Assembly: GCF_002803075.1 (NCBI RefSeq) | Contig: NZ_NNBK01000007.1 | Location: 248,001 to 312,000 of the forward strand | Direction: 5' to 3' | Source of the DNA: Streptomyces sp. CB01373 | GTDB taxonomy: Bacteria; Actinomycetota; Actinomycetes; Streptomycetales; Streptomycetaceae | DNA length: 64,000 nt | Shown here: piece by piece, positions 54,700-63,202 of the stretch | How the letters are laid out: each line of letters opens with the position of its first letter | Position numbering within the stretch: position 1 is the stretch's first letter | Position numbers and translations under genes: made by a program | Notes under the pieces: model-generated | What the model saw: only the letters and a program-made list of their open reading frames with translations | The model's database searches: none | What the model was told of the DNA's origin: nothing

Positions 54700-56429
54700 G
54701 CGGGCAGGACCCACATCGGGTTGGAGTAGAACCACAGGTCTTTCCACGGGTCGGCGTCGCCGACCACGTCCATCGCCGGTCCGGCCGGGTCCACGGCGGC
54801 ACCGCGCAGACCGACCGCCGAGCGGTTCCCGTCGGTGCCGCGCAGCCGCACGTACACCGGCTTGTCCACGCGGCCGAGGGAGTACGTCAGCCGCACCGAG
54901 CCGGTGGACTTGTTCACCTCGAAGGACTTGACGACCTTCGTGTCCGGGGTGATGAACACGTCCTTGTCGGAGACCCGGCCCGTGACGGCACCCTGGATCA
55001 CGTCGACGCGGGCCAGCGTCGGCACGAACTGCGCCCAGTTGGGGCCGCCCGCGAGGCTGATCTCGACGACCAGGTCGACCTGGCTGCCACGGCGCACGTG
55101 CAGCGCGTCGCCGAGGGTGACGGCCTTGCCGCCGGAGCGCAGCTGGGCGTTGAGGCCGCTGATCAGCCCGCCGTGGTCGACCCAGACCCGGCCGGCCCGG
55201 ATGCCGTCCATGACCGCCTGGTAGGAGAAGGAGGCGGCACCGACGTGGGTGCGGGAGTACTGGCCGGGCCAGAAGTCGCCGTCGCCCAGGTTCAGTCCGC
55301 CGCCGTGGACCGGGTCCTCGTAGCGGCCCCTGGCGTCGAAGTCGCTGCCCGGCCCGCGGACGGAGGAGTCGGCGTAGACGCTGTGGGAGTCGGAGTTGGC
55401 GGTGATCCACCACGGCTTGCCCTCGGCCAGCAGGCTGTCCCAGAGGCCGCCGACGGTCGCGGTCATCCAGTCGAAGCCGCCCCAGGTGCGGTAACTCTCC
55501 AGCGGGTAGCCGGAGAAGGAGTCGGCGCCGGGGCTGTTGTCGTAGTAGCCCCGGCCCGAGCCGGGTCCGTTCGGCGCGGGCAGGCCGGCGGCCTGGTGGC
55601 CGGGGGCGCCCTCCATGCCGACGGCGATCGTCGGCTGCGCGTCGCGCCAGGCACGGATCTCGTGCGGGGAGTCGATGCCCTTGCGGGCGGGGTGGTTGGC
55701 CAGGAACAGGGCGTCCTTGACCTTGCGGCGCTTGACCTGCTCGGCGAGGAAGTCGACACCCGCGATGGCGAGCGCCTCATTGGCGGGGGTGGAGGCCGTG
55801 GCCTTCTTCACGGCCCCGTCGAAGGAGTTCTCGAACTCCTTCAGCACGGCGACCTCGTTGCTGCCGGGGTGGACGAAGACGGTGCCGTGCTCGGCGGCCG
55901 GGATGTTCCACTCCAGGCCCTGGAAGACGAGCGTGTCGCTGATCTTCCCGCGGGCGGCGACGATGTCCGGGTTGACCTTCTCCACGCCGATCTTGGCGTG
56001 CTGCTCGCTGCCGTGGTCGGTGATGACCATCCAGTCCAGGCCGTGCGCGTTGGCCTGGCGCACGTGGTCGACGACCCGGTACTTGCCGTCGGAGCTGTAC
56101 TGGGTGTGGATGTGGTGGTCGCCGGCCAGCCACAGGTAGCCCCCGGAGCGGGCGGGCTGGGAGGACTGCTGGTTCTGGTTCTGGCCCTGGTCGCCCTGGG
56201 ACTGGGACGCGGCCGCCTGTCCGGCGCCGGCGAGCACGCTGCCCGCCGCCAGTCCGGCGCCGAGCAGGCCGGTGCGGCGCAGCATGGACCGGCGGGAGAG
56301 CTGGTCGGGCGTCAATTCGGCGTCGGGGACGTCGAGGTCGAGCGCCGGCGGCAGGGATCCATCGCCCGCACCGTGCGTGTGGTCGTGGTGGTGGTGATGC
56401 CCGTGGGCGTGACTGTGGCCGTGGCCCAT
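54696..56429 (-). CDS. Tat-exported PHP-domain phosphoesterase with His-rich N-terminus
   Basis: 577 residues from ATG 56427-56429 (AGGAG at seven bases). Residues 1-20 hold 11 His in a GHGHSHAHG-type run, before a Tat signal peptide (SRRSMLRRTGLLGAGLAAG, about 45-75). The PHP domain follows: GDHHIHTQYSSDGKYRVVDHV near 103, ITDHGSE, FLANHPARKGIDSPHEIR, and NSDSHSV, giving the His/Asp metal site. So folded metalloenzyme is exported with its metals; the His-rich run precedes the twin-arginine motif, an odd position. C-terminal 200 residues are a beta-rich domain. Substrate unknown. Confidence 0.88.
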   Translation of the reverse strand: MGHGHSHAHGHHHHHDHTHGAGDGSLPPALDLDVPDAELTPDQLSRRSMLRRTGLLGAGLAAGSVLAGAGQAAASQSQGDQGQNQNQQSSQPARSGGYLWLAGDHHIHTQYSSDGKYRVVDHVRQANAHGLDWMVITDHGSEQHAKIGVEKVNPDIVAARGKISDTLVFQGLEWNIPAAEHGTVFVHPGSNEVAVLKEFENSFDGAVKKATASTPANEALAIAGVDFLAEQVKRRKVKDALFLANHPARKGIDSPHEIRAWRDAQPTIAVGMEGAPGHQAAGLPAPNGPGSGRGYYDNSPGADSFSGYPLESYRTWGGFDWMTATVGGLWDSLLAEGKPWWITANSDSHSVYADSSVRGPGSDFDARGRYEDPVHGGGLNLGDGDFWPGQYSRTHVGAASFSYQAVMDGIRAGRVWVDHGGLISGLNAQLRSGGKAVTLGDALHVRRGSQVDLVVEISLAGGPNWAQFVPTLARVDVIQGAVTGRVSDKDVFITPDTKVVKSFEVNKSTGSVRLTYSLGRVDKPVYVRLRGTDGNRSAVGLRGAAVDPAGPAMDVVGDADPWKDLWFYSNPMWVLPA

Positions 56430-56574
56430 GTCCCAACTCCTGCCGTCGGTACGTGCAAAGCGTGTTCGAGCGGCGCCCATGCTGGGCCCCTGCCGCCAAC
56501 ACGGTGGGAACGGCCGGTGACATCGACAGGTACGGCCGGTGGCACCCGGACGTGCGACAGGCCTGCAGGCACGG

Positions 56575-56611
56575 CGAGGGCCCCGGCCGGGAAACCCGGC
56601 CGGGGCCCTCG
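56575..56611 (-). terminator. Strong hairpin terminator after the zinc peptidase gene
   Basis: 17-bp perfect arms (56575-56591 and 56595-56611) with an AAA loop, nine bases beyond the minus-strand stop. Confidence 0.85.
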
Positions 56612-56619
56612 TCACATGG

Positions 56620-57504
56620 TCAGATGGCGCCGGTGAAGGTGTCGCACCGGGCCGGGGAGCCCGTGGTGTACCCGGTGGTGAACCAGTGGACCCGCTGCTG
56701 CGAGCTGCCGTGGGTCCAGCCCTCCGGGTCGACGCGGCCCTGGGTGCGTTCCTGGATGCGGTCGTCGCCGACGGCCTCCGCGGCGTCGAGGGCCTCGCGG
56801 ATCTCGGCGTCGGTGAAAGGCTTTTCGAAGAAGCCGGTGGTGACGGCGTTCTTGGCCCAGACTCCGGCGTAGCAGTCGGCCTGGAGCTCCAGCCGGACCG
56901 AGCCGCTGTCGGCTCCCGTGCGGTCCCGGCCGGCGCGGTTCATGGTGCCCAGCAGGTTCTGCACGTGGTGCCCGTACTCGTGGCCGATGACGTACGCCTG
57001 CGCGAAGGGACCGCCCTTGGCGCCGAACCGGTCCTCCAGCTCACGGAAGAAACCGAGGTCGAGGTAGACGCCGCGGTCGGCCGGGCAGTAGAACGGGCCC
57101 ATGGCGGACGTGGCCCGGCCGCACCCCGTGTTCCAGGTGCCGGAGACCAGTTTGGTTCCGGCCTTGCTGTACGTCTGCTGGAAGTGCTCGGGAAGAGCGC
57201 CCTGCCAGTAGCGCTGGATGCTGTTGACCACACCCACCACGCGGCACTTCTCCAACTCGTTGGCGCTGCTGCCCTTGCGGCACTTCTCCTTCAGGTTCTC
57301 GCCCGGCTGCGAGGCGGCGGAGTTCGAGCCGCCGCCGTTCAGGAGACTCGCCGGGTTGACGCCCAGGAACAGCGCGGCGACCAGGACGACGACGCCGATG
57401 ACGCCGCCTCCGATGGTGAGCCCGCCTCCGGGAATGCCACCGCCGCTGCTGCCGAGGTCATCGACCTGAGAGGCATCAAGATCCACGTCATCGCGGAATT
57501 CCAT
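56620..57504 (-). CDS. YpfJ-type neutral zinc metallopeptidase
   Basis: 294 residues from ATG 57502-57504 (AGGAGACG upstream). N-terminal cytoplasmic acidic segment, Gly-rich stretch and one membrane helix (GGGVIGVVVLVAALFLGVN, about 32-50), then an extracytoplasmic peptidase domain. Zinc motif HEYGHH at 175-180, with downstream LELQADCYAGVWA providing the third ligand; conserved SGTWNTGCG and FYCPADRGVYLDLGFF. A membrane-anchored metallopeptidase facing outside; substrate unknown. It is on the strand of the PHP gene but separated from it by a terminator, so not one operon. Confidence 0.9.
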   Translation of the reverse strand: MEFRDDVDLDASQVDDLGSSGGGIPGGGLTIGGGVIGVVVLVAALFLGVNPASLLNGGGSNSAASQPGENLKEKCRKGSSANELEKCRVVGVVNSIQRYWQGALPEHFQQTYSKAGTKLVSGTWNTGCGRATSAMGPFYCPADRGVYLDLGFFRELEDRFGAKGGPFAQAYVIGHEYGHHVQNLLGTMNRAGRDRTGADSGSVRLELQADCYAGVWAKNAVTTGFFEKPFTDAEIREALDAAEAVGDDRIQERTQGRVDPEGWTHGSSQQRVHWFTTGYTTGSPARCDTFTGAI

Positions 57505-57751
57505 GGGTCGTTCGTCTCCTGGGGGTTGGTGATCACCCCCATTCTGCCCGGTGCCGTGGACCGGTCGCAGCAGCGACTGCCCAGGCGGACCAGTTGGAGT
57601 GGACAGGACCCGAGCAACCGGGGCCAACTGGGAGAAGCGGCCTGGATGCGCCGTCCGACACCAATGGAGCGCTCATGAAAGGAACGGCCGCGGCGACAGT
57701 GCCGGCGGTTTCCGCCGTACCGCAGGGTCGAACCCGATTGATCGGGGACTG

Positions 57752-58324
57752 ATGACCGAGCAGACGGGCGCGCGGACGCGTCGTCCCGCACGAACGGTGG
57801 CGGGCTTGCTGGCTGCTCTGCTGCCGGTCGCGGTAGCGGTGGGGCTGTACGCGTTCGGCCGCACGCACACACCCGACTACACCAGCGGCCTGTTCGGGCG
57901 GCACGGTGTCGGTGTCTACGATCTCAAGGCGCGCCTGGGCAGCGCCCTGATGGCACTCGCGCTCGTCCAACTGCTGCTCGGGCTGTGGATGTACCGGCGC
58001 CTGCCGGGAGCGGGAGCCGCACCGCACCGTGTGCACCCCGCACACCGGCTCATCGGCCTCCTCGCCTTTCTGCTCTCGCTGCCCATCGCCTACCACTGCA
58101 TCACCGCCTACGGAGTCAAGTTCACGAGCAGCCGAGTGGCGGTGCACTCCATCACGGGCTGCGTCCTGTACGGCGCGTTCGTCGCCAAGGTGCTGGTGGT
58201 GCACAGCCGCCGACTGCCCGGTTGGGCGCTTCCGGCCGCCGGCGGCATCCTGGTCACCGCTGTCGCACTGATGTGGTACACAGCCGCTTTGTGGTTCTTC
58301 GCCGGCTCCGCCCCCGGCTTCTGA
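57752..58324 (+). CDS. Four-helix membrane protein, possibly DUF6529/cytochrome b561-like
   Basis: 190 residues from ATG 57752; weak ribosome binding site GGGG. Four hydrophobic helices: TVAGLLAALLPVAVAVGLYAF, ALMALALVQLLLGLWMYRRL, HRLIGLLAFLLSLPIAYHCI, then VHSITGCVLYGAFVAKVLVV and a last WYTAALWFFAG. Histidines repeat at heme-ligand-like places (HPAHRLIG, AYHCITAYG, VHSITG, VHSRR), so a heme b membrane redox protein is plausible. The DUF6529 name is from memory. Starts 248 bases from the divergent metallopeptidase. Confidence 0.7.
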   Translation: MTEQTGARTRRPARTVAGLLAALLPVAVAVGLYAFGRTHTPDYTSGLFGRHGVGVYDLKARLGSALMALALVQLLLGLWMYRRLPGAGAAPHRVHPAHRLIGLLAFLLSLPIAYHCITAYGVKFTSSRVAVHSITGCVLYGAFVAKVLVVHSRRLPGWALPAAGGILVTAVALMWYTAALWFFAGSAPGF

Positions 58325-58351
58325 CCATGCAAAACGTTGCCTGTCGGGGCA

Positions 58352-58909
58352 CTAGAGAGCGAGCGCGAGCGCGGCGCCCGCGCCGCCCAGGCCCAGGGCG
58401 ACGGCCGCCTCCCGCCAGCCGCCGAAGCCCCATCGGAAGAACCGGTCGAGGGCCAGCCGGCCCGGTCCGATCGCGGCGATCCCCAGGGCGACGACGGCGA
58501 TGCCGACGTTGTATTCCACACCGCCGTCCGTATCCCAGAGGCCGTGGGCGCCGGTGACGGTCACCATCGCGTTGATCATGACGCCGATCAGGGCGGCGGC
58601 CGCGAGCGGGGTCAGCAGCCCGAGGGCGAGACCGAGGCCGCCCAGGAACTCCGACAGACCGGCGATCACGGCGAACAGCTTTCCCGGGCGGTAGCCGAGG
58701 GCGGCGAACCCCTGACCGGTCCCGGTCAGTCCGCTCCCCCCGAAGAGCCCGAAGAGTTTCTGCGCGCCGTGCCCGGCCATCAGCAGGCCGAAGGTGAGCC
58801 TGACGAGCAGCAGACCGCAGTCGGCGGCGGTCCCCGTGACCGCGCCGGTGTGCGGTGCCACCGGCTCCGTGGCACGGGAGGGACGGTACAGAATGCGATT
58901 CGTCAACAT
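58352..58909 (-). CDS. DoxX family membrane protein (second)
   Basis: 185 residues from ATG 58907-58909 (GGAG at six bases). Same signature as the protein at 30685: LTFGLLMAGHGAQKLFGLFGGSG, then GYRPGKLFAVIAGLSEFLGGLGLALGLLTPLAAA, four helices. It overlaps no gene and is convergent with the heme-type membrane protein gene. Probable redox-homeostasis role by family. Confidence 0.88.
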   Translation of the reverse strand: MLTNRILYRPSRATEPVAPHTGAVTGTAADCGLLLVRLTFGLLMAGHGAQKLFGLFGGSGLTGTGQGFAALGYRPGKLFAVIAGLSEFLGGLGLALGLLTPLAAAALIGVMINAMVTVTGAHGLWDTDGGVEYNVGIAVVALGIAAIGPGRLALDRFFRWGFGGWREAAVALGLGGAGAALALAL

Positions 58910-59134
58910 GGGAGCTCCGCTGAGAACGCCAGGACGGGCGTTGCCCCCCAGCTCGGTCACGCCGAGACACCGGTCGCGGGGCCACGCGCGACGCGCGTCT
59001 CCCCCTTGCCCCGTGCCGATCCTTCCGCAGCGGGCGCAGTCGCGCATCCTGACCGGTCCGCGCCCGTCCGTTCGTCGCGTCATGACATCATGAGGGCCCG
59101 GACTACTACAGCCCCGTAGAGGAGCGGCACACGC

Positions 59135-59332
59135 ATGTTCGACCAGCTGAAGAGCCTGAAGGGCAAGGTCGAGGGCATCGCCGAAGCCCACGGCGACAAG
59201 ATCTCCGACGGCCTGGAGAAGGTCGGCGAGTTCGTCGACGGCAAGACCGGCGGCAAGCACAGCAGCACGATCGACACCGTCGTCGACAAGGCCCAGGACG
59301 CCGTGGACAAGCTGGGCAAGCACAAGGACTGA
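59135..59332 (+). CDS. MT0933-like antitoxin
   Basis: 65 residues from ATG 59135 (GAGGAG ten bases upstream). Matches the small MT0933/Rv0909 antitoxin family: MFDQLKSLKGKVEGIAEAHGDKISDGLEKVGEFVDGKTGGKHSSTIDTVVDKAQDAVDKL, a highly charged helical protein with Lys/Asp/Gly pattern. Known as the antitoxin of a putative type II pair; no toxin gene is adjacent, as is common for this family in Streptomyces. It may have a different role. Confidence 0.8.
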   Translation: MFDQLKSLKGKVEGIAEAHGDKISDGLEKVGEFVDGKTGGKHSSTIDTVVDKAQDAVDKLGKHKD

Positions 59333-59348
59333 ACCCACCCCCCAGGGC

Positions 59349-59376
59349 GACCCAGGTCCTCGGGCGGGCCTGGGTC
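59349..59376 (+). terminator. Hairpin after the antitoxin gene
   Basis: GACCCAGG / CCTGGGTC, 8-bp stem with a 12-nt loop, 17 bases after the stop. Confidence 0.5.
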
Positions 59377-59561
59377 CGGCAACGTGTCCGCCTCCGCGCC
59401 CTCGGCGAACCGCTACCCCATCGGTGACTTCGCGACCGCAAAGCCGCGCCGGGGTGCGCGGGAGGACTGGAGACGGCTACGCCGGCCGGTGCCCGTCTCG
59501 GCCGGAAGCCGGCGCCCCGACCGTCACGCCACGACCGGCGCGCACCGGCCGGGGCCGGGGC

Positions 59562-60908
59562 TCATCCCTTGCGCAGGTCCCGGACCCGGCGGATCTTGCC
59601 CACCGAGCGCTCCAGGGTCTCCGGTTCGACCACGCACACCTCGACGCTGATGCCGACCGAGTCCTTCACACCCTTGGTGATGATCCTGGCGGCCGTCTCG
59701 CGCTGCTCCGGGCCGACGCCGGGGCGGGCCTCGATGTGGACCGTCATGTGATCCATGCGGCCGCGCTGGGTCAACTGGATCTGGAAGTGCGGGGCGACGC
59801 CGGGCACCCGCAGCACGACCTCCTCGATCTGACTCGGGAAGACGTTCACCCCCCGCAGGATGATCATGTCGTCGCTGCGGCCGGTGATCTTCTCCATACG
59901 GCGGAAGGCGGGCCGCGCGGTGCCGGGCAGCAGGCGGGTGAGGTCACGCGTGCGGTACCGGATGATCGGCAGGGCTTCCTTCGTCAGCGAGGTGAACACC
60001 AGCTCGCCGCTCTCGCCGTCGGGCAGCACCTCACCGGTGATCGGATCCACGACCTCGGGACAGAAGTGGTCCTCCCAGATGTGCAGTCCGTCCTTGGTGT
60101 CCACGCACTCCTGCGCCACACCCGGGCCCATGACCTCCGAGAGGCCGTAGATGTCGACGGCGTGGATGTCCATGCGCTCCTCGATCTCGCGCCGCATCGC
60201 CTCCGTCCAGGGCTCGGCTCCGAAGATGCCGACCTTCAGGGAGCTGGTGCGCGGGTCCACGCCCTGCCGCTCGAACTCGTCGAGCAGGGTCAGCATGTAG
60301 GAGGGCGTGACCATGATGATCTCGGGTTCGAAGTCCCGGATGATCTGCACCTGGCGCGCGGTCATGCCGCCGGAGGCGGGGATCACGGTGCATCCGGCGC
60401 GTTCGGCTCCGTAGTGCGCGCCGAGGCCGCCGGTGAAGAGGCCGTAACCGTAGGAGATATGGACCTTGTGGCCGCGCCGGCCGCCCGCGGCGCGGATGGA
60501 GCGGGCGATGAGGTCGGCCCAGGTCGACAGGTCGTTCTCGGTGTAGCCGACCACGGTGGGGCGGCCGGTGGTGCCGCTGGAGGCGTGGATGCGCCGGACC
60601 TCGGACATGGGGACGGCGAACATCCCGAAGGGGTACGTCTCGCGCAGGTCGGCCTTGGTGGTGAAGGGGAATCGGGCCAGGTCCTCGAGGGAGCGGCAGT
60701 CGTCGGGCGTCACGCCGGCCGCGTCGAACTTCCTGCGGTACAGCTCGACGTTGTCGTAGGCGTGGCGGAGAGTCGCGCGAAGCCGGCTGAGCTGCACATC
60801 GCGGAGCTCCTCGCGGGTCAGGCGCTCGCCGCTGTCCAGCAGCCCGTCCGGGAGGGGCTGCCCCAGCCGGGGCCCCTGATCCGCCGGGGCCGTGACTTCG
60901 CTGCTCAT
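59562..60908 (-). CDS. paaK: Phenylacetate-CoA ligase
   Basis: 448 residues from ATG 60906-60908 (AAGGAG upstream). Adenylate-forming family with PaaK features: LYRRKFDAAGV, FTTKADLRETYPFGMFAVP, ASSGTTGRPTVVGYTENDL as the P-loop, YGLSEVMGPGVAQEC, TGRSDDMIILRGVNVFPSQIEEV and the C-terminal KIRRVRDLR with the catalytic Lys. It converts phenylacetate to phenylacetyl-CoA in the cytoplasm, the first step of the paa pathway. Coupled to paaI upstream by a four-base overlap. The ring-epoxidation genes paaABCDE are not in the window. Confidence 0.94.
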   Translation of the reverse strand: MSSEVTAPADQGPRLGQPLPDGLLDSGERLTREELRDVQLSRLRATLRHAYDNVELYRRKFDAAGVTPDDCRSLEDLARFPFTTKADLRETYPFGMFAVPMSEVRRIHASSGTTGRPTVVGYTENDLSTWADLIARSIRAAGGRRGHKVHISYGYGLFTGGLGAHYGAERAGCTVIPASGGMTARQVQIIRDFEPEIIMVTPSYMLTLLDEFERQGVDPRTSSLKVGIFGAEPWTEAMRREIEERMDIHAVDIYGLSEVMGPGVAQECVDTKDGLHIWEDHFCPEVVDPITGEVLPDGESGELVFTSLTKEALPIIRYRTRDLTRLLPGTARPAFRRMEKITGRSDDMIILRGVNVFPSQIEEVVLRVPGVAPHFQIQLTQRGRMDHMTVHIEARPGVGPEQRETAARIITKGVKDSVGISVEVCVVEPETLERSVGKIRRVRDLRKG

Positions 60909-61393
60909 TGCGACTCCTTCGTCTTCTCGCTTCGTAGGCTGCGGCTGCGCCCGCGGAACTCCGCGATCACCTCTTCGCCCGCCCGTCTGCCGCCACCACC
61001 CTCGACGGACCGCGCTTCGCGCGGGACGTCGGTGATACGCCGCACGCTCACGTCATAGATCCCGCTGCGCCCGTACCGGGTGCGCTCGCGGGCCGTCGCC
61101 ACGAGGACGTCGCCCTCGCGGGCCGGGGCGATGAAGTCGATGTCGGCCGCCGCGGCGACCGTCACGGGCCCGTGGCTGTTGCAGGCGCAGGCGAACGCGG
61201 TGTCGGCGAGCAGGAAGATGTAGCCGCCGTGGGCGATCCCATGCCCGTTGACCATCGCCGGCGTCACGGTCATCCGCACCTCGGCGGTTCCTTGGCCGTG
61301 GTGCGTCAGCTCGATGCCGAGATTCCGGGAGGCCAGGTCCGCGGCGAACATCGTCTCGACCGGACCGGGATCGACGTCAGTGGCCTGCGTCAC
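60905..61393 (-). CDS. paaI: Phenylacetic acid degradation thioesterase PaaI
   Basis: 162 residues from GTG 61391-61393; AAGGTGGTGG precedes it. The longer start (ATG 61426) lies inside the operator palindrome, so it is rejected. Hotdog fold: MVNGHGIAHGGYIFLLADTAFACACNS carries the active-site Asp, DIDFIAPAREGDVLVATARE the second strand set. It releases CoA from dead-end ring-epoxide or oxepin products. The C-terminus adds a basic tail. First gene of paaI-paaK, divergent from paaN. Confidence 0.92.
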   Translation of the reverse strand: MTQATDVDPGPVETMFAADLASRNLGIELTHHGQGTAEVRMTVTPAMVNGHGIAHGGYIFLLADTAFACACNSHGPVTVAAAADIDFIAPAREGDVLVATARERTRYGRSGIYDVSVRRITDVPREARSVEGGGGRRAGEEVIAEFRGRSRSLRSEKTKESQ

Positions 61394-61413
61394 GTTTTTC
61401 CACCACCTTGTGT

Positions 61414-61435
61414 ACCGACCGAACATTCGGTTAGC
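61414..61435. promoter_or_regulatory. PaaR-like operator between paaI and paaN
   Basis: A near-perfect palindrome with core ACCGAACATTCGGT at 61418-61431 and a GACCG / CGGTTAG surround. It agrees at 13 of 16 fixed positions with the actinobacterial PaaR consensus ACCGNNCGNNCGGT plus flanks, as I recall it. Confidence 0.6.
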
Positions 61436-61489
61436 GTCGGCAAAGCCAAGTAATCAAGCATCACCGCTGCCTGTCAAGAGGTGGACCGC

Positions 61490-63202
61490 ATGCCCCACAC
61501 CACTCCCGAGCCCGTCGACTTCTTCGCCCGCCACCGAGAGCTGCTGGAGACGGCGGTCGCGGCCACCGAGAGCCGGGACCACTGGACCCCGTACCCGGAG
61601 TCACCCAGCAAGTCGGTGTACGGCGAGGAGGCCCCGAAGCTCGGTGAGGCCGCTTTCCGGGACCAGTTGGGCAAGCCGTTCGCGCTGCCCGGACACCCCG
61701 GCGAGGGGACCGTGCAGGCGACCGAGACCTCCCCCTACGGCTTCGGCCTCGGCATCGGCTACCCCCGCGTCCGGCCCGAGGAGGCGGTCGCCGCCGCCAA
61801 GGCCGCCACGGGCCCCTGGCGCGACGCGGGCCCGGATGTCCGCGCCGGTGTCGCCGCCGAGATCCTGGCCCGGCTCAACGCGGCCGGCTTCGAGAACGCG
61901 CACGCCGTGCAGCACACCACCGGACAGGCCTTCGTCATGGCGTTCCAGGCGGGCGGCCCGCACGCGCAGGACCGCGGCCTGGAGGCCGTCGCCTACGCCT
62001 GGGCGGAGCAGAGGCGGCACCCGCGCTCCGCGCGCTGGACCAAGCCCCAGCGCAAGGGCGGGGACCTGGTGATGGACAAGAAGTTCACGCCGGTCGGACG
62101 CGGTGTCTCGCTGCTGATCGCCTGCAACACCTTCCCCACCTGGAACAGCTATCCGGGCCTGTTCGCCAGCCTGGTCACCGGCAACCCCGTGGTGATCAAG
62201 CCGCACCCGGGCGCCGTACTGCCGCTGGCGCTCACCGTGCGCACCGCCCGCGAGGTCCTCGCCGAGGCCGGCTTCGACCCCAACCTCGTGATCCTGGCCG
62301 CCGAGGAACCCGGCGAGCGGACCGCGGGCCTCCTCGCGCTCCACCCGGACGTGCGCATCATCGACTTCACCGGCTCCACGGAGTTCGGCGACTGGCTGGA
62401 GACCAACGCCCGCCAGGCCGCCGTGTACACCGAGAAGGCGGGTCTGAACACGGTCGTCCTGGACTCCACCGACGACTACCGCGGGCTGCTGGGCAACCTC
62501 GCCTTCTCGCTGTCCCTGTACAGCGGCCAGATGTGCACCACCCCGCAGAACCTGCTGATCCCCCGCGCCGGCATCGCCACCGACCAGGGCGTCAGGACCG
62601 CCGACGAGTTCGCCGCCGATCTGGGGGCCGCGCTGGACAAGCTCCTCGGCGACCCGGCTCGCGCGGCCGGCACGCTCGGCGCCGTCGTCAACGACGGCGT
62701 GCTCGACCGGCTGGAGAAGGCGGCGGCGCTCGGCATCACGGCGCACGCCTCGCAGCCGGTGGAGCACCCCGAGTTCCCGCAGGCCACCATCCGTACGCCG
62801 CTGGTGGCGCGCCTGGACGCGGAGGCGGACGAGGAGACGTACACCCGCGAGTGGTTCGGGCCCGTCTCCTTCGTCATCGCCACCGACTCCACCGAACACA
62901 GCCTGCGGATCCTCCGGGAGACGGTGCGCGCCCACGGCGCGCTGACCGCCGCCGTGCATTCCACGAGCGAAGAGGTCCTGGCCGCCGCCGAGTCGGCGGC
63001 CCTGGACGCGGGGGTGCATCTGTCGGAGAACCTCACCGGCGGCGTCTTCGTCAACCAGTCCGCGGCCTTCAGCGACTTCCACGGCAGCGCCGCCAACCCC
63101 GCGGCCAGCGCCACCCTGTCCGACCCCGCGTTCGTCACCGGCCGCTTCGCGACGCTCCAGTCGCGCCGCCCCGCCGCCATCGAGGAGAGCACCCATGCCT
63201 GA
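61490..63202 (+). CDS. paaN: Phenylacetic acid degradation protein PaaN (aldehyde dehydrogenase family)
   Basis: 570 residues from ATG 61490, preceded by AAGAGGTGG; GTG 61481 lies inside that ribosome binding site. Long PaaN form: DFFARHRELLETAVAATESRDHWTPYPESPSKSVYG at the N-terminus, LIACNTFPTWNSYPGLFASLVTGNPVVIKPHP nucleotide-binding part, TEKAGLNTVVLDS, and the catalytic Cys in GQMCTTPQN. Probable oxidation of the ring-opened aldehyde; a PaaZ hydratase half is absent. Overlaps the thiolase start by 8 bases. Confidence 0.92.
   Translation: MPHTTPEPVDFFARHRELLETAVAATESRDHWTPYPESPSKSVYGEEAPKLGEAAFRDQLGKPFALPGHPGEGTVQATETSPYGFGLGIGYPRVRPEEAVAAAKAATGPWRDAGPDVRAGVAAEILARLNAAGFENAHAVQHTTGQAFVMAFQAGGPHAQDRGLEAVAYAWAEQRRHPRSARWTKPQRKGGDLVMDKKFTPVGRGVSLLIACNTFPTWNSYPGLFASLVTGNPVVIKPHPGAVLPLALTVRTAREVLAEAGFDPNLVILAAEEPGERTAGLLALHPDVRIIDFTGSTEFGDWLETNARQAAVYTEKAGLNTVVLDSTDDYRGLLGNLAFSLSLYSGQMCTTPQNLLIPRAGIATDQGVRTADEFAADLGAALDKLLGDPARAAGTLGAVVNDGVLDRLEKAAALGITAHASQPVEHPEFPQATIRTPLVARLDAEADEETYTREWFGPVSFVIATDSTEHSLRILRETVRAHGALTAAVHSTSEEVLAAAESAALDAGVHLSENLTGGVFVNQSAAFSDFHGSAANPAASATLSDPAFVTGRFATLQSRRPAAIEESTHA

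Noticed and set aside
61394..61426. N-terminal extension of paaI from ATG 61426
   Set aside because: The start lies within the operator palindrome and has no ribosome binding site; GTG 61393 has AAGGTGGTGG.
61601..63196. 531-codon minus-strand frame opposite paaN
   Set aside because: Shadow created by GC-rich third positions; no domain and no ribosome binding site.
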